This document shows positions 48,583 to 59,177 of a DNA stretch of 64,000 bases, piece by piece. This DNA comes from Medicago truncatula (lineage: Eukaryota > Streptophyta > Magnoliopsida > Fabales > Fabaceae): positions 40,638,762-40,702,761 of the forward strand of contig NC_053042.1 in NCBI RefSeq assembly GCF_003473485.1, written 5' to 3'. Position numbers and translations under genes: made by a program. The number at the start of each line of letters is the position of its first letter. Within the stretch, counting starts at the first letter, position 1. The notes under the pieces are model-generated. The model was not told the origin of the DNA. It did no database searches and worked only from the letters and a program-made list of their open reading frames with translations.

Positions 48583-49125
48583 GAACCAGCAAAGCTGACA
48601 GGATAATTAAATTACTTTGTTTACAACTGCAAGGGAAGTAATTGTAAGCAAATTTTTATACTCAACTTGAAGTGAAGATTTTTTTTAAGTCTGAAAAACT
48701 TTTGAGCAAAAGACATCTTTTAGTCAGTCATTTTTTGTGTGCATGTTTGAGCAATCAATTTTGTGACTTCTTAGTGTGAGTGTCAAGAATTGCAAAGCCA
48801 AAACATATACGCCAAAGTCATGACTTACAGTTAGTATTTACTGTAGTATCAAGATCAGTAATCTTTTGAAAATGTTAACCGTGTATATATTCTATAACAA
48901 GAGTCAATTCAAGAAGTATTTTGATCTTAATACATAATGATCTGCATATACTTTTACATACATTTCACCAAAAATACATATTATAGGTTTCTACATTAAA
49001 AACATACTCCTCCCAAACCCCATCTCTAGCAGCTCAGAGGGGTTAAGAGAGTTACACATTTTGTACCATACTACACTACTATTCTACTGCTGTTTCTCCA
49101 TTCATATAATAATATCACTGAATCT
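48583..49125. other. Convergent 3' ends
   Basis: About 0.54 kb between the stop of AMI1 (plus) and the stop of the SDR gene (minus). It must hold both 3'UTRs; no other element is seen. Confidence 0.5.
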
Positions 49126-50691
49126 TCAACCATTCACCACAGTTCCACCTGAAAAAACATGTTAATCATAATCAGTAAACTTCTCCAATTAATTAATATA
49201 GAAACATTAGAAACAAGAATTTAAGTATGTTAATTACCATTGGGGTGAAGGACTTGTCCAGTAAAATAAGAGGAACATTGGTTGGAGGCAAGAAAGACAT
49301 AGGATGGAGCAACCTCAATAGGCTGACCAGCTCTTTTCATAGGCACTTGACCACCAAATTGAGCAGTTTCTTCCTCCTTGAAAGATGCTGGTATCAATGG
49401 TGTCCATATGGGTCCAGGTGCCACTCCATTGACCCTTATACCCTTGCTCACCAGCTGAAGTGATAGTCCCCTTGTAAATGCCACAATTGCACCCTTAGTA
49501 GATGTATAGTCTAGTAGTTTTGCATTGCCCTTGTATGCATTCACTGACGTTGTGTTAATAATACTGCTCCCTTCTTTCATGTGCTTCAGTGCATGCCTGC
49601 ATATATTTGCTACAATTGATATATACTTGATGTTTACCGATGAATAAGCAACGTCGTAGATACTATGAATTAATCAAATATAACCACATGTGCTGGACAC
49701 GTAACATAACTTTTATCAGAAGTGTCGGTGTTACAGACCTGGTCATGAAGAAATATGAGAAGATATTTGTTCGGAACACCCTCTCTAGCCTTGACTCATC
49801 AATCTCCTCAACTGATGAGCACTCATATTGCTCAGCAGCATTGTTAACAAGAATATCAATGTGGCCATAAGCATTAACAATCTCATCAACCACTTTCTTG
49901 CAATTCTCATCAAACCCTAAGTCAGCTGCTACAGCCATTGGATCCTTAGCATCAGCACTTTTTGCATTCCTTAACATTTCTAGTGTGTCCTTTGCGTCCT
50001 TGTCTTCATCACCCTTTACATATGTGAATGCAACCGTAGCACCTTCTAAGGAAAATAAATTGCATACGGCTCGTCCAATTCCAGAGTCACCTCCTGTTAT
50101 TACAGCTACCTTACCCTGAAATTTAACACAAGAAAAATAACATGTATAAACAAATTAATTAAGTGTTTATGTACATGTATTTATGTATAAACTATTTTTT
50201 GTAAAATAATTTGATATTTTTTAATTTTCTAATTAATTATGGATTTTTTTTATTAGAAGATGTCCAGGACATATCATAAGTTGTTTATATAAACATTCTC
50301 AAATAATTTTATTTTAACTCAAATAATTACCAATCCAAATATTATAAAAATAAAATAAAATTAATCAACCCAATGATGATCCTCAAAGTTACTATTAAAA
50401 TAGGTCTATGAACCTGGTCATATAATAGTAAATCAAATAAATGATTATTTTGATACTCAAAATTATAAGCAACAAATACAAAATCCTCAAATGGAAAAAG
50501 AAATCTTTCAAATTAAGAATAATTTTCACATTTTGTAAATAAGGTGATTCAAAATGGTGAATATATACTTGAAGTTTGTTTGATGGCTTGTAGTCAGGGC
50601 AAGTGAATTGAGGTAGTGGATCCATAACATGTTCCTTCCCAGGTTGTGTGTCTTGTTTTTGTGGGGGGAATTTCTGTTCACCGGAAGCCAT
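49126..50691 (-). CDS. SDR dehydrogenase, glucose/ribitol dehydrogenase-like
   Basis: Four exons on the minus strand: 50691-50569, 50115-49739, 49596-49238 and 49148-49126, giving 293 residues. A classical short-chain dehydrogenase: cofactor motif VITGGDSGIGRA, NNAAEQY, catalytic Ser in INTTSVNAYKGN and YTSTK as the YxxxK pair. The N-terminal stretch QPGKEHVMDPLPQF and the PMKRAGQPIEVAPSYVFLAS tail are those of plant 'glucose and ribitol dehydrogenase homolog' proteins, abundant in seeds and dry tissue; some reduce aldehydes in plastids. The frame is open upstream to another ATG at 50895, which would add 68 residues rich in Ser/Thr. I prefer the start at 50691 (MASGEQKF), which fits the family. 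Three ABRE-like motifs lie within 280 bp upstream. The last exon is only 23 bp. Confidence 0.88.
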
Positions 50692-50874
50692 TCTTACAAA
50701 CAAGATTTTGGGAAAAGATATGTAAGGAATTTTCTGAGTTGATGGAATAATTGGAAGAAATTGAGTCTTGTTTTTGGAAGGAAAATTACACAAAGTGGAT
50801 ATGGTTATTAGTGATCTTGATGATGAACAAAGTGTGCGGTTAAACGTATAGTGCGTAGTGAGACACTTGAACAT

Positions 50875-50975
50875 ATTGCACGTGTAGCATGGCACTTAAT
50901 TATCAAAGAAGTTCTTATAAGGATATGAATATGCCACGTGTTAGACATTGGCAAAGAGGTGTTGACGTGTCGTGT
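50875..50975 (-). promoter_or_regulatory. ABRE-like cluster upstream of the SDR gene
   Basis: Three ACGT-core sites within 100 bp: gcacgtgtag (about 50878), gccacgtgtt (about 50932) and gacgtgtcg (about 50964). ACGTG(T/G)C cores are bound by ABF/ABI5 bZIP factors and usually need two or more copies for ABA or seed expression. A TATA-like ctatacg lies nearer the gene (about 50848-50854, minus strand). This fits the seed/desiccation pattern of the family, but no expression can be read from sequence. Confidence 0.55.
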
Positions 50976-50999
50976 GGTTCGAATGTAGTGGACTATATA

Positions 51000-51739
51000 T
51001 ACATGTGTGTAGAAACTAATTTATCCATAACATTTTCAAAATATTATAGGCTAATTAGTCCCCCTTTGTTTTAGGAATAAGCTAATTAGTCCTTAGTAAG
51101 TTGATACACCTGACAAACTTACAATGTAATGTGTTTGTCATGTCACAGTCTCTAATGATATAAGTTAGAAGAGAACCCATGTGATATATTTGTAAATTAG
51201 ACTGTCACATATTTTAATGTCATATAGCATCTGATGACATGAGTTAGAAGATGAACATGAACTATTTTGAATGAACATATTTAATAAATGTATTAAATTG
51301 TCAATTTTAAAAGATAGAGGTGGGTATATTATATATACGTATATTAAGTTAGTTTTCATAAGATTTAGCTTAAATACCTTCTGATCTCTTTTATTCGAAA
51401 CAAAAGTGAAATATTATTTTTGTTCTTTTTATAAGAAAATTGATTAAATTTCAAGTATGTTTGAAGCTAAATTTCATTTGTACCCTTATTTATTATAAGA
51501 GAATATTAAAAGTAAGTAAGTTGGTGGAATAAAGAGTAATTAATTTAGGTATTCATGAAATTTTTTAAATGTAGAAGTGTATTAAATAAAGATGACTATT
51601 TTTAATGTATTTCTTTGGTCTTGATATTTTATGCTGTCTTATGTTTTAAATGTAGTAGTTTCAAGTATGTTTTATGTTTTATTTCCTTGGACATCTGTGT
51701 TTTAATTGTTTTAATACTGAAGACTTCTCTAATTTTTTA
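51000..51739. other. Intergenic, no gene seen
   Basis: AT-rich stretch between the SDR promoter and a Stowaway MITE. There is a loose internal repetition of 'catgagttagaaga' (about 51164 and 51239). Nothing else recognised. Confidence 0.35.
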
Positions 51740-52118
51740 CTCCCTTCGGTCTCAAATGTAGGAAAAAAAACAAAAAAAATTATGGTCTCAAATGTAAGAA
51801 AAAGTATAGTAAAAGCAACCTAATAAATGCTACTATTCCAATTTTACCCTTGTTAAAAATCACATTCTCATAATTCAAAGCTGCATGCTCCCATACTGTT
51901 TCACGTTACCCTATCTTCATGAGTTCAAAAGTCACTTTCTTTTCATACACGTGCACAGTAATTATTACTTAAACCCACTCCATCATTAATTATTACTAAA
52001 ACATGACAAGGGTAAAATTGGAAAGTTGTATATTTTTTAACATGACTTCAATGTAATCAATTCATTTTCTTAATTGGTGTTTTTTTTTTTTTTGTTCTAC
52101 ATTTGAGACCGGAGGGAG
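51740..52118. mobile_element. Stowaway-type MITE
   Basis: 379 bp with inverted ends ctcccttcggtctcaaatgta (51740) and tacatttgagaccggagggag (ending 52118), flanked by TA at 51738-51739 and 52119-52120. A second internal copy of tctcaaatgta sits at about 51786. No coding capacity. Confidence 0.9.
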
Positions 52119-52648
52119 TACATGTTATACGTTAGAGTCTGCCACAAGAAAGAGGAATGTGGATTTTTACTTCAAAAATTGACTTCATTATTAATCATTG
52201 GAATTTCATTATACTTCATTATATGTTTAGTAAATGAAATAATTTTAAAATGCATGATCCTTATCTTGTCGGCACCAGATTTCCTAGGAGCAAGAAGAAT
52301 AATAGCAGCATTAAAGCCCCTCTAGGCTCTAGTTACAAGCAAAGTAGCCATAAAGTGAAGAGTCCCACCACACCTTTACTTAATTACTATATTTCTCAAT
52401 ACCTCTCCGTATGAATAATTTATAACTTCACTAAAATATATTTTGCTGAGTCCTCATTTTATTCTTTTTCCATTCTCCAGACCAACGTTTTTTCCACCAT
52501 GGGTTTATATATAATGTGTGATGATTGTCTTCCACATTCATATATATGATTATATTGTAGTTGCATATATAGGCCTTTATTTAGAGGGTATTTTCCACTC
52601 CAATCCAACAAGTTCTATCAATTTAACTCCATGTTGCATTCTACTACC

Positions 52649-53387
52649 ATGTCCTCTTTCAAACATGGTCTTGGTCTCTACCTTCTTCTACTTGTCTTTT
52701 CCCACATCCTCCTTACAAGTCCAGTGACTTGTGCCTGCGGAGGTAATACACTACAGTGTCATGCTTGTTTAATTAATTACTAGTTTAGTCCTTTAAATTT
52801 ACGAAATAGCAATTTAAGCTCCAAAAAAATATAAAGTCTAATATGTGTGTTTTTTTCTGTCTATTTTCCATGCAGAGAAGGAGAAGGATCTACTTCATGA
52901 CATCAACACATACAGAAAAGTTCTAAACCTTCCTATCCTAGAGAAAACTGACAAGCCATCTTGTTTAGCCAACAAAATTGCAAATGATCTTGAACATAAA
53001 CACTGCGAAGAATTTCATAACTACTACCCAAATATACCCGGTAAAAATCCCAAAATTCCTAACTTCGAAAAGAGTGTTGAGAAGTGTAAGATCAACATCA
53101 ATACCACAAAAGATGGGGTCATTATGCCAATGTGTGTGCCTAAATTGGACCAAGATGATTTGTTTTCTAATTATACTAAAAATAGTCACTTTACAAAGTA
53201 TTTAAATAATTCAAAGTATATTATAGCAGGGGTTGGTTCTGAAGATGATTGGATGGTTCTTATTATTAGCACTAACACAACTTCTGGAGATTTTTCTTCT
53301 GCTAATTCTTTGCTTGTTGGAGCTTGGAAGGGTCAATGGTTGTTGATGACTACATTCTTGAGTGTGTTTGTTTTTATGTTCAACTAA
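52649..53387 (+). CDS. GPI-anchored glycoprotein, tandem copy 1
   Basis: Two exons: 52649-52742 and 52876-53387, giving 201 residues. A signal peptide (MSSFKHGLGLYLLLLVFSH..., cleaved near CA|CGG) is followed by a plant-specific domain beginning EKDLLHDINTYRKVLNLPIL with four conserved cysteines (PSCLA, KHCEEF, EKCKI, PMCVP). There are several N-glycosylation sequons (NTT, NYT, NNS). A C-terminal hydrophobic tail (WLLMTTFLSVFVFMFN) after a Ser/Asn stretch is a GPI-attachment signal. It resembles Arabidopsis GPI-anchored proteins of the At5g19230-19250/At3g06035 group, whose molecular function is unknown to me. Outer plasma-membrane face is inferred. A paralogue lies at 56497. Confidence 0.85.
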
Positions 53388-53709
53388 ATTGATTTTTCTT
53401 TTTTGTTTTGTTTCTTGTGTGCTACATTTGATGGAATTTTCTCTTTTTATTCACATATATTTCTTTGTTATTGGATCAAGATTTTTCTATTTTGTATTTC
53501 TTTGTATATTGGATTTGGAGTGTTCTTTATTATTTTTTATGAGCAAGGATTTGTCAATTTCAATCATTTTGTAAATGTGTTGATTCATGATATGCTATCG
53601 CAAATATCAATGTACTTGTAAGGGGTCGTATTGATATTGGGATTTGTTTGCTGATATTAGAAAATTATAAATTGTAACCGCATGGTTGATGATGTAAGTA
53701 TATCTGTGA

Positions 53710-54239
53710 TTTTTTTTTTTTTTTTTTTTACAAAAGAGGGTCAAAGGCCCAACAGAGAACTAAACAATTAATTGAACATGTCTAGAAAAATAAGTCTCAA
53801 AAGATCATAAAAAAGAAACCTATGAAGCTTACTAGGTGGAAACTCCAATCTAGTAAAGAAACAACAAAAGAGTCTAAAGAAAGGTTAAAGGTCGCCAGCC
53901 AATCTGTACAATGATTATCCTCCCTCCAAGTATGACGAAACTGGATATGCCAATCTAAAGCCAAAAAGTTGCGAATACGCCGCACCAACGTGGGAATGAC
54001 TCCACTAAAGTTACAGCTACCAGTAACCATATCAATAAGAGTTTTAGAGTCGATTTCCACATTAAGATGTTCTCGCCAAGTCATATCCAAACCAAAGTAC
54101 ATGCCCCACAATTCAGCATGAAGCGCATCACACACTCCAACCTTTCCAATGTAGCCTTTTAACCATCTTCCATCTGATCTGCGAAAAAGGCCACTACACC
54201 CTGAATTTTCTCCACCACCTTTGCGAGCACAGCCCTCAT
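53710..54239 (-). mobile_element. 5'-truncated LINE with RNase H end
   Basis: Minus-strand 3' end of a LINE. A poly-T run on the plus strand (53710-53730) is its poly-A tail. The 9-bp flanks tatctgtga are identical (53701-53709 and 54240-54248), a target duplication. The coding part gives an RNase H-like domain: HAELWGMYFGLDMTW, VEIDSKTLIDMV and HTWREDNHCTDWLA, typical of plant LINE ORF2 C-termini. Catalytic acidic residues are visible in the ELWG and EIDSK stretches. It is truncated at the 5' side as usual for target-primed reverse transcription. It inserted between the two GPI-protein paralogues. Confidence 0.88.
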
Positions 54240-54248
54240 TATCTGTGA

Positions 54249-55159
54249 ATTTTTTAATTTACATCTAAGTGAAATACATCTTGTCAAAAAGTCTTAGTGG
54301 AATACATTTGTGTTGCCTATTTTTAAGGATTGTGATTAGGGGATTATGATCACTTCAATAAAACACATCAGGACGGTTTGATCTTGATTGAACAGTCCAA
54401 TTTCTATACTCAAATTTGAGATTAACTAAGAATTATCTGTCTAAATTTGTTGACTACAGTCAAACTTCACTAATATAAATCCCATCTGTACACAAATCGA
54501 ATTGTTATTGTTTCAGTTTCTTGTCCCTAGTTACTTCTCTCATACTAATTGTCATTTATATAGCAAATGTCAAATGAAATAGGTGAAGGGTTTTATTTTT
54601 TTTTCACTTTTAATAAAGATAGAGGAATTAATAAAATCAATCAATATCTTAAAAGTTTTTTTTTTAGCACAAATTTAAAAACTAATATAGAAGTTTTTTT
54701 TTATTTTTAAAATCGCGCATTCGGTATCTTAAAAGTTTAAAGTTGTATTTTCAATATAATTTTCATTTTTAAACATGGTATCCGATCCAAAAACAGACTA
54801 ATTTGAGGAGAATAAAAATTATCTTTTAATTTCTTTCTAATGTTTGGCAATTAAGCTGAAGCTATTAAACGTTTAGTTGCATTTTGTTCCTTGTTTGATA
54901 AAATTTTAAAAGAGGAAAGCAAATATTCAGAAAGCCTTGATCCTCAACATGATGGGAATAAGACGGGTTGGGTCGAGTTTTGCTTAAATTAATAAGGTAT
55001 ACGGTGGATCATTTACAATATTGGTCTATGTTAGACATTTTTAATTAAAATTAACAAAATATGTCCAAATTAACTGATAGAGACATATTTAAGGATCAAA
55101 ACAGACATTTTATTAACCAGGGGACCAAAACAAAACTAAAATATTATTTAGAGGATCAA
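54249..55159. other. Intergenic, repeat-like, no gene
   Basis: AT-rich. At 55040-55150 there are MULE-type 'ggaccaaaacaaaac' and 'gaccaaaa' motifs, but no bounded element. No coding sequence. Confidence 0.35.
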
Positions 55160-55996
55160 GGCTCTGTTTGGTAAAAATAGCGGATAGCTGATAAGCTAGC
55201 TGGTAGCTTTTAGCTGATAGCTTTTAGCTGATAGCTTTTAGCTGATAAGCTAACTGAAGTGTTTGGTAAAAATAGCGGTTCAAAAAATGACATAAAGGGT
55301 ATTCTTAATTCATAATAAAAATTATATCATTAATTTAAGTATTTGTAATTTTGTAAACTAATTTTTCTTTAAAAAATACTTTAAATTTATTAATTTAATA
55401 TATCCTATGTATTATAAATTAAATTAAATTTTATTCACTAAAATTTTATATTATATTTATTATCATTTAAGTGTTTCTACTTTATAAAGAAAATAACATT
55501 TACCTCAAAAACAAAAAAAAAAAGGTAGCACTAATAGAGTAATACTAATAAAGAGAATAAAGAAAATAACACTTACCTCAAAAAAATAAAAAATAAAGTA
55601 ACACTAATAGAATAATAGTATTTTGTTTCGTAAAAAAAAAAACGAAGGTATATATTTTTTCAAAAAAAAAAAAAAAAGTCAGCTGATATATATACAAAAA
55701 TTAGAATAAAGGGATAATAGTCTTTATTACGTAGCTTATTATAAAAATTGTAATAGATAAAAATACAATTTAAATGAAATAATAAGGGTAAAATTGGAAG
55801 AAAAAGTGAGAAGCTATAAGCTATAAGCTCAAACGCTACTTGGAATAGCTTCTGAAAAATAGCTTATAAGCTCGTGAAATAAGCTATAAGCTCATGGAGA
55901 AAAAGTGTTACCAAACAGAACTTTTTTTGTCAAACGAGCTTATAAGCTATAAGCTAAAAGCTAAAAGCTCTTTTTTTGGGTTTCCCAAACAGACCC
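55160..55996. mobile_element. hAT-like MITE with subterminal repeats
   Basis: Ends ggctctgtttggtaa (55160) and the inverse ttcccaaacagaccc (to 55996), sharing TCTGTTTGG. Next to the left end are repeats of agctgatagctttt, and next to the right end their inverse (agcttataagctataagct). This layout is typical of hAT MITEs in legumes. About 837 bp, AT-rich and non-coding. I found no clean 8-bp target duplication, so the exact limits are open. Confidence 0.6.
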
Positions 55997-56496
55997 AAAT
56001 ATGCAATTTAGTCTTTTTTTACACAGTGATCCAATTAAATTGTATTATAGCCACATTCAGCATGGTTTTTGCTAAATTTCCTCTCTCCCCTTACAGTTGT
56101 TTTTTCAGCGTTCTTCTGTTACCCACAAAGCATCCCTCTTCTCCAACCTTCTCCACTTCCATTGTTTTTCAACCCTTCCCGTTTCTATGTTCTCAATAAC
56201 TCCCTGGTATAACATAGTTTCTGCATTTTTCTTTTACAACAAAAAGTTTAACAAACTAATACTGCATTGCATCTACGTTGAAATTTTTGTTGAAATGTGA
56301 GATCTAGAGGGAGAATGTGAGATCTAAAGCATGCGTTACACTGTCAGGGCACATGCAGTGCACTCTTATTGCTAACTCTTCATGATCAATGTGTAAATAG
56401 ATAATTGAGTAACTTAATTCCTTGTTTCTTTTTAGACTCTATTGAATAACTTATTTTTTTGTTGCAGATAATTGCATTCTATTCACTAATTCAACC

Positions 56497-57964
56497 ATGT
56501 CATCCTTCAAACATGGTCTTGGTCTCTACCTTCTTCTACTTGTCTTTTCCCACAGCCTGCTTACAAGTCCAGTTGCCTATGCCTGGTTTGGCCGTCGAGG
56601 TAAATACAAATTTATTTGTGTCATGTTGCATTTGATTTGCTATCATGTTGCGTGCATCTGGTTTATAGTACTGTCAAACTTATTGAATTTATTTTAAAGA
56701 TAACTTAGTCTAATGTACTTAGCATTGATGGAAAGTTGATTTTTAGATTATTTGATTTTAGAAGTTATAATTTATTCTCCCTTCCGATTAGGCTCCAATG
56801 ATTTCTTTCAAATTCTAGAGTTCATAATTAGTATAATAACATCTTGCTCAAAAATAAAAGTATAATAACATCTTCTATGCAACCAGCTAATGACTTTCTG
56901 GACGTAAATTCTAATCCCAAACTTTCATTGTAACTCGAGCCAAATATTTATTTTGTTAACAGCTAAGTTATTGGTATTCAAGTGTAATTACCAAATATTG
57001 TGAAGCCTATGGTTCTTTTCAATTTCCTTTGGACAAAACAACAATGAATTAGTTTTTTTCTTTAGGATTGGTGCCTTTAAAACACATTTTAAGATACCAA
57101 AGATATAAACTATCTATTGAATACTTTGTCAATTTATTTCTCAAAATTGAAATTTAGAATTAGTGTGTATATATAATATAGATATTATGAAGATGAAAAA
57201 ACAGAATCAAATTGAAACGAACCGTATACATAAAATATGTATACAATGAGACAGAAATATGTTTGTTGTTTTGCTAATTGATTTTTTAGAGTAGTATTTT
57301 TATATTTTTAATATATTTTCTATTTCTTTACAACAAAAAAAAAATAGTTTGTTTTTAGAAAATATTATTTTTGTGTTACTTTTCTTATATGAAATGCCTG
57401 AATTTAATTTTAGGCTTCTGGTGGATACCTTGGTGGAGATGGGGGGATAAGGAGAATGATTTACTTCATGACATCAACATTTACAGAAAAGTTCAGAACC
57501 TCCCTATCCTCGAGGAAAACTACGACGCATCTTGTTTAGCCATCAAATTTGCATATGATTTAAAAGATAAACATTGTGAAGACTTTCATGATTTTCATCC
57601 TTTACCCAGCAGAAACCCTAGCATTCCAAACTTCCAAAAGAGTGTTTGGAAATGTAACATCACCATCAACACCACAAAAGATTGGGTCCTTATGCGAGTT
57701 TGTGTGCCTGGATTGGACGAAGATGATTTGTTTTCTAATTACACTAGAGATAGTCACTTTACAGAGTATTTGAATAATTCCAAGTATACAACAGCAGGGG
57801 TTGGTTTTGGTGGTGATTGGAATGTTCTTATAGTTAGTACCAACACAACTTTTTTAGATAACAACACAACTTTCGTAGATATTTCTTCTGCTAGTTATTT
57901 GCTTGATGGTTGGCTACTGATGATGGCTACATTCTGGAGTGTGTTTGTTTTTCTATTCAACTAA
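56497..57964 (+). CDS. GPI-anchored glycoprotein, tandem copy 2
   Basis: Two exons: 56497-56599 and 57414-57964, giving 217 residues. It is the paralogue of 52649-53387, with the same intron phase and the same four cysteines (ASCLA, KHCEDF, WKCNI, RVCVP), sequons and C-terminal GPI signal (WLLMMATFWSVFVFLFN). Its signal-peptide exon is nearly identical to copy 1, while exon 2 is much more diverged. After the predicted cleavage (near AYA) it carries an insert absent from copy 1: WFGRRGFWWIPWWRWGDKE, with seven tryptophans. There is also a short repeat of NTTF near the C-terminus. The intron (814 bp) is far longer than in copy 1 (133 bp). Function unknown. Confidence 0.83.
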
Positions 57965-58084
57965 ACTAATTGTTATGTTTCTCGTATGCTGCTTCATTTG
58001 ATGGAATTTTCTTTTCCTTTTTATTCACTTATGTTATATGCTATTGACTCACATTACTACATGCTTTGAAAATTCAAGTTCAAA

Positions 58085-58360
58085 CCTCCAAGAGTTTGGT
58101 CATAGATGATGGATATTGCCACAAACACAGTTGGTAATGTTTTGGATTTGTACTAAAGTCATGACCACTTAATATCTCTTTATGGCATCTATTCCATTGT
58201 AAACCACAAACCTGAGTGTCTGTCTATTCCAAGCCAGAGTTGCTATCTTTTGACTATGACCTTCAAGATTTCTACCTGGCTTGGAAGTCTTAGCATCCCA
58301 GAGTTGAAGTTGAGAGTTCACAAATCCTGTTGCCACATAATCCCACAGTCACTTTTAACA
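58085..58360 (-). pseudogene. WD40 (CDC20/FIZZY-like) pseudogene fragment
   Basis: On the minus strand one frame gives VATGFVNSQLQLWDAKTSKP and EGHSQKIATLAWNRQTL; a second frame gives CGLQWNRCHKEILSGHDFST and QLCLWQYPSS. These are consecutive WD40 blades of a CDC20/FZR-type protein (APC/C activators). The residues normally lying between them (roughly 45) are missing and the frame changes, so this is a decayed piece. No start, no stop and no flanking exons were found. Assignment to CDC20-like rather than another WD40 family is tentative. Confidence 0.65.
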
Positions 58361-59177
58361 ACTTAGATAGATACATCCGTGGTAACTGAGTTCCAAAAGT
58401 ATAATTATTTTTCCTTTTGTTTAATACAGTTAGTTATTCCAAATTTAAAACACTTGCTCATTCATCCTTTCTAAAGGAATGTGGATATTTAGCTATATTA
58501 TGATTTACTTGGAAAAATATGAGAATGCTTAAGGTACAAATGAACTTAAATGATCTCAAAATAAAATAAAATAAAATCGTATTACATCAATTTTTGCCTT
58601 CTTCCTCAAAGAAACCCAAATTATTGTAATTATGGAAAAACAAAACTTTACTAAGTAGCAGACATCATGTTCACATAAAGAAATTCAGTATTTCGAATTG
58701 ATAATAGTTGGTGCAATTGATCTTTACAAAAAACTATATTGTGAAAACTTCTGATTTTACTGATTTGATGGTATGAACATTTCTATTTATATTTGCTCCT
58801 CACCAACTTTTGAAGGATACAAATCACATAATTAAAGAGAAATCTACAAAGATTGACAACCAATATAACTTTCAATTCCAGATCAAAATTGTGTCGTTTA
58901 CAGAAACACGTTTCCTTTAATTGTTGATCCAAAAATAACGACAATCCAATAAAAACAACGAAGTTACATTCACAATCCATTCTAGATGCAGAGCCGTAAA
59001 ACTGAATAACTAAACCCAAAAAAGCACTGATAAGTTGATCACTTGCAGAAAGTGAACAAACCGAAATAAGTACCAAGCTTCAATCGGAAGAACCGATAAA
59101 AAACAAAGAACACAATACATATACATATACAAAATAGTGAAAAAGAGAATGAGAACCACAGTGAACCCAATACATAA

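Noticed and set aside
50692-50895. Upstream 68-codon extension as the default N-terminus of the SDR protein
   Set aside because: MASGEQKF at 50691 matches the usual start of the family, and the extension overlaps ABRE-like promoter motifs. Kept only as an alternative in the findings.
53797-54135. RNase H-like frame as a host gene
   Set aside because: Poly-A tail and target duplication show it is the 3' end of a truncated LINE.
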